From: Pseudomonas sp. R84
GTDB lineage: Bacteria > Pseudomonadota > Gammaproteobacteria > Pseudomonadales > Pseudomonadaceae
Length of the DNA stretch: 64,000 nt
Assembly: GCF_009834515.1 (NCBI RefSeq)
Contig: NZ_CP019426.1
Span: forward strand, 3,089,501 to 3,153,500
Reading direction: 5' to 3'
Position 1 is the stretch's first letter; each line of letters opens with the position of its first letter. A program made the translations under genes and the position numbers. Shown in pieces: positions 25,316 through 34,648 of the stretch. The notes below the pieces were generated by a model. The model did not search any database and was not told the DNA's origin. It worked only from the letters and a program-made list of their open reading frames with translations.

Positions 25316-26931
25316 GGTTTTGCCTCCGCGCCATACCATTGCTCACGGGTGGCTGGCGCACCGCAGCCGGTCGCCGAGGCGGGCAGACGACTGCACAAGC
25401 GCTCGGCCCAGGGTTGCAGTCCCTGATTGCGGGTAACCGTGTCTTTGCTGGCAATCACATTGAGCACGCAGAGGGCGATCACCAGGGCAACAACGCCGAG
25501 GATCACCAGGCAAATCTTCAGCAGTGGATTGCGTTGTTCCCAGGACACATGTGGCTGGATCTGGCGCCGCCGTACCAGACCGACAATCGCCAACGTCGTC
25601 GCATAGACCACCCCGCCGACGGGGCCGAATAGCCAAGTGAGTCCGGCCGCCATCAGCGCACAGGGAATCAAGTCGCGAAGTACACCGAATGGCGCCACGA
25701 TCCCCGGACACAGCCGCGCGCTGAGCCAGTCATCCTGCAGCCAATAACGGTGCGCCAGATCGTGCGCCAGCCAATTGAGGCCGGCGGCAATTACACCGAA
25801 CACCACGATCGATACCATGAAAATATTGAACAGGCCGGTGACGCGTAGCCCCAGCGGGATGAAGTGCGCAAAAGCACCGATCAGGCAGGCCAGCACTACG
25901 CCAAGGTATGTCGGCCATTCGCCACGGCCGAGCTCCCAGTCGCGCCAGAAAAACGCGGTGCCACCGGGCAACTCTGCGCAGACCATTGGGTGATTGGCAT
26001 AGAGTGCCGAGCTCAATTGGCGGCATTGCGCCCAATCCTCTTCGCGCAGGCGTCGGGCCAGCGCGCGACGCTGACTGAACGGGCCGCTGCCGAGCAACAG
26101 GCGCGCGGCGCGGTGTTCGGCAGTGGCTGGCGGCTCTTGGGCAAGTTGTCGTTGCTGCGCGATAAAAAGCGGAGCTTCATGGCGAGCGATCAGACGCTTC
26201 CATTCGTCTTGCGGGCAACGGTTGGCCGGGCCGGTGTGCCAGCCCTGGCCCGCACAAACCTGCTCGAAAATAGCGGAGGACCAGTGTTCGCTGTCCAGTA
26301 GCAATCGACTCAGAAACAGGTTGAACCACTGCCGGTGTACCTCAGCGTCGAGCCAGAGGCATTCGGCGCACTGTGCGTAGGCCTGCAAAAAGGCTGCAGT
26401 GTCTTCACTTTCGAGGGCATCACGCAGCGGTCGAGTGATGCGTTCCCGCTGCTGATCGAGCAACAGCTCGATCGACTCTTCATCCAGCTCAAGCCGCTGC
26501 CAGGCACTGAACCAGTGATAGGTCTGAACCGCCCAATCAACCATCGGCGCCGATGTTTCAGGGTGCTCGATGCAATGCTGCAGCAGGGTCTCTTCGAGGA
26601 TGTGCGCGCAACCCTGCTCGACGGCGAGGGCATGGCGTTGTTGCAACTGCGCAAGGCTGGTGCCGTGCAGCGAGCGGGTCGCCTGTTGCAAGGCATCGAC
26701 CTCGACTACCGTCAGGCCGGTCAAGTCCCAGGCGTCTTCTTCAGCCTCCAGGTCTTCGTTGGCCTGCGCCCATTCCTTGTAATTCAGGGCTTGCTCATAG
26801 GCGTCACGCAGGCGCTGGAAGCCCTCGGCGTCTTCGTCTGGACGGGTCTGTTTGAGCAGGGCAGCATATTGTCGTTTGATACTGCGCGTATCGGCGTCGG
26901 CCGTAAGGCCAAGGACGGTCCAGCAACTCAT
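25312..26931 (-). CDS. J-domain-like membrane protein with RPD in place of HPD
   Basis: A 539-residue protein. The first 60 residues form a J-like domain (WTVLGLTADADTRSIKRQYA, then ALLKQTRPDEDAEGFQRL): the canonical HPD tripeptide that contacts DnaK reads RPD. A helical middle region follows (about 60-325, rich in Leu/Gln). The C-terminal part carries four or more transmembrane helices (about 335-500). The layout recalls E. coli DjlB/DjlC-type proteins. Start at 26931 (MSCWTVLGL) rather than the 26994 extension, because the J domain begins there. It is followed without gap by the DUF3829-like gene. Confidence 0.75.
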   Translation of the reverse strand: MSCWTVLGLTADADTRSIKRQYAALLKQTRPDEDAEGFQRLRDAYEQALNYKEWAQANEDLEAEEDAWDLTGLTVVEVDALQQATRSLHGTSLAQLQQRHALAVEQGCAHILEETLLQHCIEHPETSAPMVDWAVQTYHWFSAWQRLELDEESIELLLDQQRERITRPLRDALESEDTAAFLQAYAQCAECLWLDAEVHRQWFNLFLSRLLLDSEHWSSAIFEQVCAGQGWHTGPANRCPQDEWKRLIARHEAPLFIAQQRQLAQEPPATAEHRAARLLLGSGPFSQRRALARRLREEDWAQCRQLSSALYANHPMVCAELPGGTAFFWRDWELGRGEWPTYLGVVLACLIGAFAHFIPLGLRVTGLFNIFMVSIVVFGVIAAGLNWLAHDLAHRYWLQDDWLSARLCPGIVAPFGVLRDLIPCALMAAGLTWLFGPVGGVVYATTLAIVGLVRRRQIQPHVSWEQRNPLLKICLVILGVVALVIALCVLNVIASKDTVTRNQGLQPWAERLCSRLPASATGCGAPATREQWYGAEAKP

Positions 26932-27300
26932 TGCGTGTACAACTCCATGAAAACCTTCGACGCGGTCCAGTGGTGGCACTTTGATTGTGCGCACCCTACC
27001 TGTTTCGCGTGGAAAAGTCCTCAGCTGTTGCTTATTGGCCGACGAACCAGCAGCAGTACGGGTTGCCGCCGTCGCCGCGCATCAACCGCCAACTGACCCT
27101 GCAAGCGGCCGGCGCACTGGCGACAGGAGCTGTCGAGTGACACGAGGCTGCGCTTGTTTTTTAAATGCGAAATCAAAAGATCGTCCGATCACGGCCCGAG
27201 CATTTGGCAGCTACCTATGCGTATTTCAATTCGGGATGTTTAAACGTTGTTTCGAATTTGCGGAACGTTCCCACAAGGTTTTCAGGTTGTCCGTCGGACG

Positions 27301-27563
27301 TCGGGTCTCTAGCCTGTGTTCGTCGCTGCCAAATCAGCGACCGGGACTGGAAACCCCGGGGGAAAACTGAACGCAACAGCACCGTTCATGACGTATGCTT
27401 GCGCACCTTTTTTGGTGCGTACTTAGTTATGGCGGCTGTGCGTGGGGGACCTTCGGGTCGTCCGGGTTTCTCTGTCCCCCGGGTTTCCAGCCTGCGTACA
27501 GCTGCCACCCATTCGACCGGAAGCCGAATGGGCCAGCTCCACCGTTCGGATAGAGAAAACACC
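27301..27563 (+). promoter_or_regulatory. structured 5' leader of the DUF6124 gene (candidate cis-acting RNA)
   Basis: Five pairings are visible directly: TCGCTG/CAGCGA (27323-27340), CCGGG/CCCGG (27341-27359), GCGCACC/GGTGCGT round a T6 loop (27401-27420), an outer stem GGCGGCTGT/ACAGCTGCC (27431-27439 with 27498-27506) enclosing GGGGGAC/GTCCCCC (27444-27480), and CATTCG/CGAATG (27510-27530). I recall similar leaders before DUF6124/DUF3077 genes in other pseudomonads. The 27165 frame stays open through the leader into the gene, so a leader peptide is also possible. In the rest of the 632-base gap (26932-27300) nothing was recognised. Confidence 0.6.
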
Positions 27564-27932
27564 ATGAAAAAGCCAACACCCAATCCCCCTGAATCAGACG
27601 CCGACACCACATCCCCCTACGCCTCAGTCGACAGTAAAAAACTCCACGAAGCCGCCGACCGCGCCCTCGATTTCTACCTCAACCCCTCCGCCCATATCAT
27701 GTCCAGCGTCAACGAGCCGGAACCCATGTACCTCGCCAATCCCAGGTACAACACCGAATCCCTGCTCGCCAACGCCAGCGAAACCCTCGGCTCGGCCAGC
27801 GAAATGCTGATCAACTTCGCCGCCTCGCTGGAAACTTCTCAGCGCAAGACTGCATTGGGGATCGCACAGGTCGTCATGCTGGGGGAACTGGCGGTGAATC
27901 AAGCCTTGGATCACGTCGAACTCAAGAACTGA
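27564..27932 (+). CDS. DUF6124 (DUF3077-like) family protein
   Basis: A 122-residue small protein of a Pseudomonas-specific family, recognised by the start MKKPTPNPPESD, the block DSKKLHEAADRALDFYL and the highly conserved end GIAQVVMLGELAVNQALDHVE. It is helical and soluble, of unknown function; such genes occur in several copies per genome. AGAGAAAACACC before ATG 27564 is a weak ribosome site, and the strong upstream RNA structure may control translation. Confidence 0.85.
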   Translation: MKKPTPNPPESDADTTSPYASVDSKKLHEAADRALDFYLNPSAHIMSSVNEPEPMYLANPRYNTESLLANASETLGSASEMLINFAASLETSQRKTALGIAQVVMLGELAVNQALDHVELKN

Positions 27933-27942
27933 TCCATTGAAT

Positions 27943-28020
27943 GATCATTCCCACGCTCTGCGTGGGAATGCAGCCCCTGACGCTCTGCGTCAAATTCGCA
28001 AGCTGGAACGCGGAGCGTCC
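27943..28020. repeat. intergenic repeat family D copy 1
   Basis: CATTCCCACGCTCTGCGTGGGAATG is a perfect short palindrome, followed by GACGCTCTGCGTC and GGAACGCGGAGCGTCCC, the usual composite of this Pseudomonas repeat. A shorter relative lies at 46754. Confidence 0.8.
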
Positions 28021-28067
28021 CTTGAATTACGGTCGGGCATAACCGTGACAATTGCAGGAGCAAAGGT

Positions 28068-28544
28068 TTGATAAGGAAGATGGTTACGAACAGGCGAATT
28101 AGCCTATGGCTGGCGGTAGTTTTATCCGTCAATGCAGTTTTTTTGGCTTTTCTGATTTTTGGTGATATCGGGAAAGGGCACGACAGGAAAATGATCAAAA
28201 CCAAAGAGCCGTTGCTGATTGAAGGCCCAAATGGCGACGAGAACTACTATGTTCTGCCTTTGGGCACTACGCTTTATCACGATAAAAGCTTTCCTGAAGG
28301 GCATGACCGCTATGTGGTGTATCTCAACCATAGAGGTGCAATTGCACACGAAGAAATTCCCATGAAGCCTGAATATGGCGGTTCATTTATCGATCCGCTC
28401 TGGCTGGACAATGTTGATGAGGAAACCTTGAAAGAAACTTTCAAACGTTTTCCGCTTTCCAGAATAGATGTCGCCGCTGCGATCAAGGCCAATGAAATAA
28501 CCAAGGATGATCTGGCTGACATCATCCGCTCTATGCCCGACTGA
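28068..28544 (+). CDS. AT-rich orphan, single-pass membrane or secreted protein
   Basis: A 158-residue protein with an N-terminal hydrophobic helix (LWLAVVLSVNAVFLAFLIF) and a periplasmic-looking domain (YYVLPLGTTLYHDKSF, HDRYVVYLNHRGAIAHEEI) ending in a helical tail with DLADIIRSM. TTG 28068 with AGGAG seven bases upstream is the best start; ATG 28080 is possible. The codons are clearly richer in A and T than in neighbouring genes, suggesting transfer. No family is recognised; the size and character would suit an immunity protein, but no toxin gene adjoins. Confidence 0.6.
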   Translation: MIRKMVTNRRISLWLAVVLSVNAVFLAFLIFGDIGKGHDRKMIKTKEPLLIEGPNGDENYYVLPLGTTLYHDKSFPEGHDRYVVYLNHRGAIAHEEIPMKPEYGGSFIDPLWLDNVDEETLKETFKRFPLSRIDVAAAIKANEITKDDLADIIRSMPD

Positions 28545-28573
28545 TCGAATCTTTAGCTGTCGTGTGAAACGAC

Positions 28574-28640
28574 GCTGCGATCTTTTGATCTTGTGTTTTA
28601 AGAACAGAATCAAAAGATCGCAGCCTTCGGCAGCTCCTAC
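28574..28640. repeat. REP-type inverted repeat, family B copy 3
   Basis: GCTGCGATCTTTTGATCTTG and the complement CAAAAGATCGCAGCCTTCGG frame a short centre, with the CAGCTCCTAC end complete on one side only. Confidence 0.85.
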
Positions 28641-28655
28641 ATGGGGATATCCGGT

Positions 28656-29081
28656 TCAGCTGTTTTTCTTGGCTTGTTCGCGAGCGCGTTCTTCTTGCGC
28701 ACGTGCTTCGGGGGTGAATTCGGCGCCGAAGTCTTCGGCAGAAAATATCTGGCGGATTTCAATATCAGAATCGCCTGACATTGGATTAGGGCAGCGCTTG
28801 ACCCATTCGATGGCTTCTTCTTTGGATTTCACTTCCCAGATCCAGTAACCCGCCACCAGTTCTTTGGTCTCGATGAACGGCCCGTCGATGACCGTGCGTT
28901 TGTCCCCGGAGAAGCGCACGCGGGCGCCTTTGCTGCTCGGATGCAGGCCATCGCAATCGATCAGGATGCCGGCCTTGACCAGTTCTTCGTTGAAGTTGCC
29001 CATCGCGGTGATCAGCTCTTCGCTGGGCATGATGCCGGCTTCCGAGTCGGCGCTGGCTTTGACAAGGATCATGAATCGCAT
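28656..29081 (-). CDS. YciI-like (DGPF domain) protein
   Basis: A 141-residue small cytoplasmic protein of the YCII/DGPF superfamily, identified by MRFMILVKASADSEAG at the start and the signature IDGPFIETKELVAGYWI near residues 65-80, followed by EEAIEWVKRCPNP. Members are often found with ECF sigma factors; none is adjacent here. The biochemical role is unknown. The tail after residue 118 is highly charged (EARAQEERAREQAKKNS). CGGAG before the ATG at 29081 supports the start. Confidence 0.88.
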   Translation of the reverse strand: MRFMILVKASADSEAGIMPSEELITAMGNFNEELVKAGILIDCDGLHPSSKGARVRFSGDKRTVIDGPFIETKELVAGYWIWEVKSKEEAIEWVKRCPNPMSGDSDIEIRQIFSAEDFGAEFTPEARAQEERAREQAKKNS

Positions 29082-29194
29082 GGCGGTTACTCCGTGAGTT
29101 TGGTGGGATTCATTGCTTAGTCGAACGGGCCAGCGGTGAATCGACAGGGTCTCTGGTAAAAGATGCAGAGAATTTTTCACACCGCAGATCCATT

Positions 29195-29281
29195 GTAGGA
29201 GTGAGCCTGCTCGCGATGGCGGAGTGTCAGTCAACATTTGCGTATATGACACACCGCTATCGCGAGCAGGCTCACTCCTAC
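29195..29281. repeat. REP doublet, family A type 1, copy 5
   Basis: Standard inverted arms; the left arm reads GCGATGGCGGAGTGTCAG. Lies in the 343-base gap 29082-29424 before tpx, whose remaining part holds the palindrome at 29300. Confidence 0.95.
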
Positions 29282-29299
29282 AGGGGAATGGTTTTGGTT

Positions 29300-29309
29300 T
29301 TGTATACAA
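29300..29309. promoter_or_regulatory. TTGTATACAA palindrome upstream of tpx
   Basis: A perfect ten-base palindrome 116 bases before the tpx start. GntR/HutC-type operators have this general form, but no regulator can be named. Confidence 0.25.
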
Positions 29310-29424
29310 TTTTTCAGGCAGGCACCCAACAATTTCCAAACAGGGCATAGGTCGTCGGACAATTTCGTGGTTAACTTCGGCCTCTTGCATGCTTTCCAAT
29401 CAAAACATCAGAAGGACTCAAGTC

Positions 29425-29925
29425 ATGGCTCAAGTCACCCTTAAAGGCAATCCGGTTCAAGTCAACGGCCAGTTGCCACAAGCCGGTTCCAAGGCGCCAG
29501 CCTTTTCTCTGGTTGCCGGCAATCTGTCCGACGTCACCCTGAAAGACTTTGCCGGCAAGCGCAAAGTGCTGAACATTTTCCCAAGCGTTGACACCCCGAC
29601 CTGCGCCACCTCGGTGCGCAAGTTCAACGCTCAGGCCAACGAAGTGGCTAACACCGTGGTGCTGTGCATCTCCGCTGACCTGCCGTTTGCACAAGCGCGT
29701 TTCTGCGGCGCTGAAGGTCTGGAAAACGTACAGAACCTGTCGACCCTGCGCGGTGCCGAGTTCATCGAGAACTACGGCGTGGCCATTGCTGACGGCCCGC
29801 TGAAAGGCCTGACCGCTCGCGCCGTTGTGGTTCTGGACGAAAACGACAACGTCCTGCACAGCGAACTGGTCAAGGAAATCGCTGAAGAGCCTAACTACGA
29901 AGCGGCACTGTCCGTTCTCAAGTAA
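29425..29925 (+). CDS. tpx: thiol peroxidase (atypical 2-Cys peroxiredoxin)
   Basis: A 166-residue peroxiredoxin that reduces lipid and hydrogen peroxides using thioredoxin. The peroxidatic Cys lies in [10 protein letters not shown] near residue 60 and the resolving Cys in [11 protein letters not shown] near residue 94. The N-terminal [18 protein letters not shown] is typical of Tpx, and the length matches the family. GAAGGACTCAAGTC precedes the ATG at 29425. The gene is monocistronic with its own terminator. Confidence 0.96.
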   Translation: MAQVTLKGNPVQVNGQLPQAGSKAPAFSLVAGNLSDVTLKDFAGKRKVLNIFPSVDTPTCATSVRKFNAQANEVANTVVLCISADLPFAQARFCGAEGLENVQNLSTLRGAEFIENYGVAIADGPLKGLTARAVVVLDENDNVLHSELVKEIAEEPNYEAALSVLK

Positions 29926-29943
29926 GCGCTTTTACAATTGTTA

Positions 29944-29971
29944 ACGGCCTGGCCCTGTCCAGGCCGTTTTC
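29944..29971 (+). terminator. rho-independent terminator of tpx
   Basis: ACGGCCTGG pairs with CCAGGCCGT round a six-base loop (29944-29967) and is followed by TTTTC, 18 bases after the tpx stop. Confidence 0.9.
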
Positions 29972-30100
29972 ATTTGTGTATCAGTGTTTTGCCTCACACC
30001 TTGAAACGTAAGGTGTAAGTAAATTGCCGGTAAAGCTGCTTTGCTATTTCCCCACTAGTGCTTATCGTTCAGCCTCCCGTAAAAGAAGCCCACGCGCCCA

Positions 30101-31408
30101 ATGGTTAATGACTCCATGCAATCGTCCCCTCGTAACTCCCGCCGCTGGCTGATCAGCCTGCTTGTCTTGTTGGTGATCGCCGTCCTGTGCTGGAAATTCT
30201 GGCCCGCCGGTTCAGCCCACAAAGAGGGCGCTGACAAGGCGGCGGCCGGGCACACCGGGCGTTCGGGGATGATGCGGCCGGGCTTCGGTGGCGGCACCGG
30301 GCCGATTCCGGTGCGCGTGGCGCCGGCGGTCACCGGCGACTTCCCGCTGTATTACAAGGCACTGGGCACCGTGACCGCGCTCAACACTATCAATGTGCGC
30401 AGCCGGGTGGGCGGCGAGTTGGTCAAGATCAACTTCGAAGAGGGCCAGATGGTCAAGGCCGGCGACCTGCTGGCAGAGATCGATCCACGTCCATACCAGA
30501 ATGCCTTGCTGCAGGCTGAAGGCACTTTGCTGCAGAATCAGGCACAACTGAAAAACGCCCAGGTCGACGTCGAGCGTTATCGCGGTCTGTACAAAGAGGA
30601 CAGCATCGCCAAACAGACACTGGACACCGCCGAAGCACTGGTCGGCCAGTATCTGGGCACGGTCAAGACCAATCAGGCCGCGGTCAACGACGCCAAGCTC
30701 AATCTCGAATTCACCAAGATCCGCGCGCCAATCGCCGGTCGCGTCGGTCTGCGTCAGGTTGACGTCGGCAACCTCGTTACCGCCAACGACACCACGTTCC
30801 TCGCGGTGATCACGCAAACCCAGCCGATCAGCGTGGCTTTCACGTTGCCGGAAAACAGCCTTGAAACCGTACTCGCGCGTTATCGCAGTGGCGCCAAGCT
30901 GCCGGCTGAAGCCTGGGATCGCGGTGACAGCAAACTGCAAGCGACCGGCGTATTGCAAAGCCTCGACAACCAGATCGACGTCGCCACCGGCACCCTGAAG
31001 TTCAAGGCCCGCTACGACAACCGCGATCAGGCGCTGTTCCCCAACCAGTTCGTCAACGTTCACTTGCTCGCTGACACGCTGAAAGGCGTGGTGCTGGCAC
31101 CATCGGCGGCCATCCAGTTCGGCACCAACGGGACCTTCGTCTATGCGCTGGACGGCGACAAGAAAGTCACCATTCGCCAGTTGAAGATTGGTGCCAGCGA
31201 CGGCGAAAACACCGTCATCACCGAAGGTCTGACTGCCGGCGACCGCGTGGTACTGGAAGGCACCGACCGCCTGAAGGAAGGCAGTGAAGTGGAAGTGGTC
31301 AACGACAGCAATCAAGTACCGACCACGCCGACCGAACACCTGCAAGGCAAGTCCGCTGCCCAGACGCCAGACGCTGTGGTCACTGACAAGGCCAAGAAGG
31401 GCGCATGA
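30101..31408 (+). CDS. muxA: RND efflux periplasmic adaptor MuxA (MdtA-like)
   Basis: A 435-residue membrane fusion protein linking the inner-membrane RND pumps to the outer-membrane channel. It has an N-terminal anchor ([19 protein letters not shown]), a Gly-rich spacer, a lipoyl/hairpin region ([20 protein letters not shown], then a coiled hairpin to about 210) and the beta-barrel part ([19 protein letters not shown]). It starts at ATG 30101 or possibly 30116. First gene of a four-gene operon homologous to P. aeruginosa muxABC-opmB and E. coli mdtABC, which exports novobiocin, aztreonam, bile-salt-like and other compounds. No regulator adjoins it. Confidence 0.92.
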   Translation: MVNDSMQSSPRNSRRWLISLLVLLVIAVLCWKFWPAGSAHKEGADKAAAGHTGRSGMMRPGFGGGTGPIPVRVAPAVTGDFPLYYKALGTVTALNTINVRSRVGGELVKINFEEGQMVKAGDLLAEIDPRPYQNALLQAEGTLLQNQAQLKNAQVDVERYRGLYKEDSIAKQTLDTAEALVGQYLGTVKTNQAAVNDAKLNLEFTKIRAPIAGRVGLRQVDVGNLVTANDTTFLAVITQTQPISVAFTLPENSLETVLARYRSGAKLPAEAWDRGDSKLQATGVLQSLDNQIDVATGTLKFKARYDNRDQALFPNQFVNVHLLADTLKGVVLAPSAAIQFGTNGTFVYALDGDKKVTIRQLKIGASDGENTVITEGLTAGDRVVLEGTDRLKEGSEVEVVNDSNQVPTTPTEHLQGKSAAQTPDAVVTDKAKKGA

Positions 31409-34400
31409 ACATTTCGCGGCTGTTCATCCTCCGACCGGTAGCCACTACCCTGAGCATGCTGGCCATAGTTCTGGCCGGCCTGATTGCTTATCGCTTGTTG
31501 CCGGTATCGGCGTTGCCACAGGTCGATTACCCGACCATCCGTGTCATGACCCTGTATCCCGGCGCCAGCCCGGATGTGATGACCAGTGCCGTGACCGCGC
31601 CGCTCGAGCGCCAGTTCGGGCAGATGCCGGGCCTGACGCAAATGGCCTCGACCAGTTCCGGCGGTGCGTCGGTGCTGACCCTGCGTTTCAGCCTCGACAT
31701 CAACATGGACGTCGCTGAACAACAGGTGCAAGCCGCAATCAACGCCGCGACCAATCTGCTGCCGACTGATTTGCCGGCGCCGCCGGTGTACAACAAGGTC
31801 AACCCGGCAGACACCCCGGTGCTGACCCTGGCGATCACCTCGAAAACCATGCTGCTGCCCAAGCTCAACGATCTGGTCGATACGCGCATGGCGCAGAAAA
31901 TCGCCCAGATCAGCGGCGTCGGCATGGTCAGCATTGCCGGTGGTCAGCGCCAGGCCGTGCGGATCAAGGTCAACCCGGAAGCGCTGGCGGCCAACAGTCT
32001 GAACCTGTCGGACGTGCGCACCTTGATCAGCGCCTCCAACGTCAACCAGCCGAAAGGCAACTTTGACGGCCCGACGCGGGTGTCGATGCTCGACGCCAAT
32101 GATCAACTGACCTCGCCCAAGGATTACGCCAACCTGATCCTCGCCTACAAGAACGGCGCACCGTTGCGGCTCAAGGACGTGGCGGAAATCGTCGATGGCG
32201 CCGAAAACGAACGCCTCGCTGCATGGGCCAACCAGAATCAGGCGGTGTTGCTGAACATCCAGCGGCAGCCGGGTGCCAACGTGATCGAGGTGGTCGACCG
32301 CATCAAGGCGCTGCTGCCGAGCATCACCGACAACCTGCCGGCCGGCCTCGAAGTGACGGTGCTGACTGACCGCACGCAGACCATCCGCGCCTCGGTCACC
32401 GACGTACAACACGAATTGCTCATCGCCATCGCCCTGGTGGTGATGGTGACCTTCCTGTTCCTGCGTCGCGCCAGTGCCACGATCATTCCGTCGGTGGCCG
32501 TGCCGCTGTCGCTGATCGGCACCTTTGGCGTGATGTATCTGGCCGGGTTCTCGGTAAACAACCTGACCTTGATGGCGCTGACCATTGCCACCGGTTTTGT
32601 GGTCGACGATGCCATCGTCATGCTGGAAAACATTTCGCGCTTTATCGAAGAGGGCGACAGCCCGATGCAGGCCGCGCTCAAGGGCGCCAAGCAGATCGGC
32701 TTCACCCTGATCTCCTTGACCCTGTCGCTGATTGCAGTACTGATTCCGCTGCTGTTCATGGCGGACGTGGTCGGGCGATTGTTCCGCGAATTCGCCATCA
32801 CCCTGGCCGTTGCGATCCTGATTTCGCTGGTGGTCTCACTGACCCTGACGCCGATGATGTGCGCACGTTTGCTCAAACGTGAACCCGAGGAACATGAACA
32901 GGGCCGTTTCTACCGTGCCAGCGGCGCTGTCATCGACTGGATGATCGCTGAGTACGGTCGGATGCTGCGCTGGGTGCTCAAGCACCAGCCACTGACCTTG
33001 CTGGTGGCGATCGGCACACTGGCGTTGACCGTGTTCCTCTATATGGTCGTGCCGAAGGGTTTCTTCCCGGTGCAGGACACCGGGGTGATTCAGGGCATTT
33101 CCGAGGCGCCGCAGTCGATTTCCTTTGCGGCCATGGGCGAGCGTCAACAGGAACTGGCGAAAATCATTCTCGAAGATCCGGCGGTGCAGAGCCTGTCGTC
33201 CTATATCGGTGTCGACGGCGATAACGCCACGCTCAACAGCGGGCGCTTGCTGATCAACCTCAAACCCCATGGCGATCGCGATCTGAGCGCTACTGAAGTG
33301 ATTGCGCGCCTGCAGCCACAACTGGACAAATTGGTCGGCATCCGCCTGTTCATGCAGCCCGTGCAGGACCTGACCATCGAAGACCGTGTCAGCCGTACTC
33401 AGTATCAGTTCAGCATGTCCTCGCCGGACTCCGAACTGCTCAGCCAGTGGAGCGGCCGTCTCGTCGAAGCGCTGGCCCAGCGTCCGGAACTGACCGACGT
33501 TGCCAGTGATTTGCAGGACAAGGGTTTGCAGGTTTATCTGGTGATCGATCGCGATGCCGCCTCACGCCTTGGCGTTTCGGTGGCGAACATCACCGATGCG
33601 CTTTATGACGCTTTTGGCCAGCGGCAGATCTCGACCATTTATACCCAGGCCAGCCAGTACCGCGTGGTGCTGCAAGCCCAGGCCGGTGAGAAAATCGGCC
33701 CGCAGGCGTTGGACCAGATTCACGTCAAGACCACCGATGACGCGCAGGTACGCCTGTCGAGTCTGGCTCATATCGAGGAACGTCAGGCGCAACTGGCGAT
33801 CACCCATATCGGCCAGTTCCCGGCGGTGATGATGTCGTTCAACCTCGCCCCCGGTGTGGCGCTGGGGCATGCGGTCGACATCATTGAACAGGTGCAGAAA
33901 GACATCGGCATGCCCGTCGGCGTGCAGACCCAGTTCCAAGGCGCGGCCGAAGCATTCCAGGCGTCGCTGTCGAGCACCTTGCTGCTGATTCTGGCGGCGG
34001 TAGTGACCATGTACATCGTGCTCGGCGTGCTCTACGAGAGCTACATTCACCCGATCACCATTCTCTCGACCCTGCCGTCGGCGGCGGTCGGCGCCTTGCT
34101 GGCGCTGCTGCTCAGTGGCAATGACCTGGGCATGATCGCGATCATCGGCATCATCCTGCTGATCGGTATCGTCAAGAAGAACGCGATCATGATGATCGAC
34201 TTCGCCCTCGATGCTGAGCGCAATCAGGGCATGGCGCCGGAACAGGCGATCTATCAGGCGGCGTTGCTGCGCTTCCGGCCAATCCTCATGACCACGCTGG
34301 CGGCGCTGTTTGGTGCGGTGCCGTTGATGCTCGCGACCGGTTCCGGGGCTGAATTGCGTCAGCCGCTGGGTCTGGTGATGGTTGGCGGTCTGCTGGTGAG

Positions 34401-34506
34401 TCAGGTGCTGACGCTGTTCACCACGCCAGTGATTTACCTGTATTTCGACCGCCTCGGGCGACGCTTTGGCAAGACCAATGCGGATGCTGAAGAGGTGTCG
34501 GTATGA
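31405..34506 (+). CDS. muxB: RND multidrug efflux transporter MuxB (MdtB-like)
   Basis: A 1033-residue RND pump with twelve transmembrane helices and two large periplasmic loops. The proton-relay pair in helix 4 is [17 protein letters not shown]. The start is [19 protein letters not shown]. MdtB- and MdtC-type pumps form a heterotrimer, so this partner probably assembles with MuxC. Its ATG overlaps the muxA stop (ATGA). A REP doublet follows the gene, before muxC, instead of the usual coupling. Confidence 0.93.
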   Translation: MNISRLFILRPVATTLSMLAIVLAGLIAYRLLPVSALPQVDYPTIRVMTLYPGASPDVMTSAVTAPLERQFGQMPGLTQMASTSSGGASVLTLRFSLDINMDVAEQQVQAAINAATNLLPTDLPAPPVYNKVNPADTPVLTLAITSKTMLLPKLNDLVDTRMAQKIAQISGVGMVSIAGGQRQAVRIKVNPEALAANSLNLSDVRTLISASNVNQPKGNFDGPTRVSMLDANDQLTSPKDYANLILAYKNGAPLRLKDVAEIVDGAENERLAAWANQNQAVLLNIQRQPGANVIEVVDRIKALLPSITDNLPAGLEVTVLTDRTQTIRASVTDVQHELLIAIALVVMVTFLFLRRASATIIPSVAVPLSLIGTFGVMYLAGFSVNNLTLMALTIATGFVVDDAIVMLENISRFIEEGDSPMQAALKGAKQIGFTLISLTLSLIAVLIPLLFMADVVGRLFREFAITLAVAILISLVVSLTLTPMMCARLLKREPEEHEQGRFYRASGAVIDWMIAEYGRMLRWVLKHQPLTLLVAIGTLALTVFLYMVVPKGFFPVQDTGVIQGISEAPQSISFAAMGERQQELAKIILEDPAVQSLSSYIGVDGDNATLNSGRLLINLKPHGDRDLSATEVIARLQPQLDKLVGIRLFMQPVQDLTIEDRVSRTQYQFSMSSPDSELLSQWSGRLVEALAQRPELTDVASDLQDKGLQVYLVIDRDAASRLGVSVANITDALYDAFGQRQISTIYTQASQYRVVLQAQAGEKIGPQALDQIHVKTTDDAQVRLSSLAHIEERQAQLAITHIGQFPAVMMSFNLAPGVALGHAVDIIEQVQKDIGMPVGVQTQFQGAAEAFQASLSSTLLLILAAVVTMYIVLGVLYESYIHPITILSTLPSAAVGALLALLLSGNDLGMIAIIGIILLIGIVKKNAIMMIDFALDAERNQGMAPEQAIYQAALLRFRPILMTTLAALFGAVPLMLATGSGAELRQPLGLVMVGGLLVSQVLTLFTTPVIYLYFDRLGRRFGKTNADAEEVSV

Positions 34507-34527
34507 CTGTCCGAACACATAACCCCT

Positions 34528-34615
34528 GTAGGAGTGAGCCTGCTCGCGATGAGGCCGGCACCTGCAACATCTATGTAAACAGACACACCGCTATCGCGAG
34601 CAGGCTCACTCCTAC
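34528..34615. repeat. REP doublet, family A type 1, copy 6, inside the mux operon
   Basis: Inverted arms of the family A REP lie in the 142-base spacer between muxB and muxC. This is the only family A copy within an apparent operon; it could cause partial termination or protect the upstream mRNA. Confidence 0.95.
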
Positions 34616-34648
34616 AGGGGATGGGTGTGAAGTCGGGGATCGCGGTCA

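Noticed and set aside
27165..27563. N-terminal extension of the DUF6124 protein through the leader
   Set aside because: The family normally starts at MKKPTPNP-type sequence, and the upstream part overlaps strong RNA hairpins; kept only as a possible leader peptide.
28068..28544. Toxin-immunity pair
   Set aside because: No candidate toxin gene lies beside the AT-rich gene, so the immunity idea stays a speculation only.
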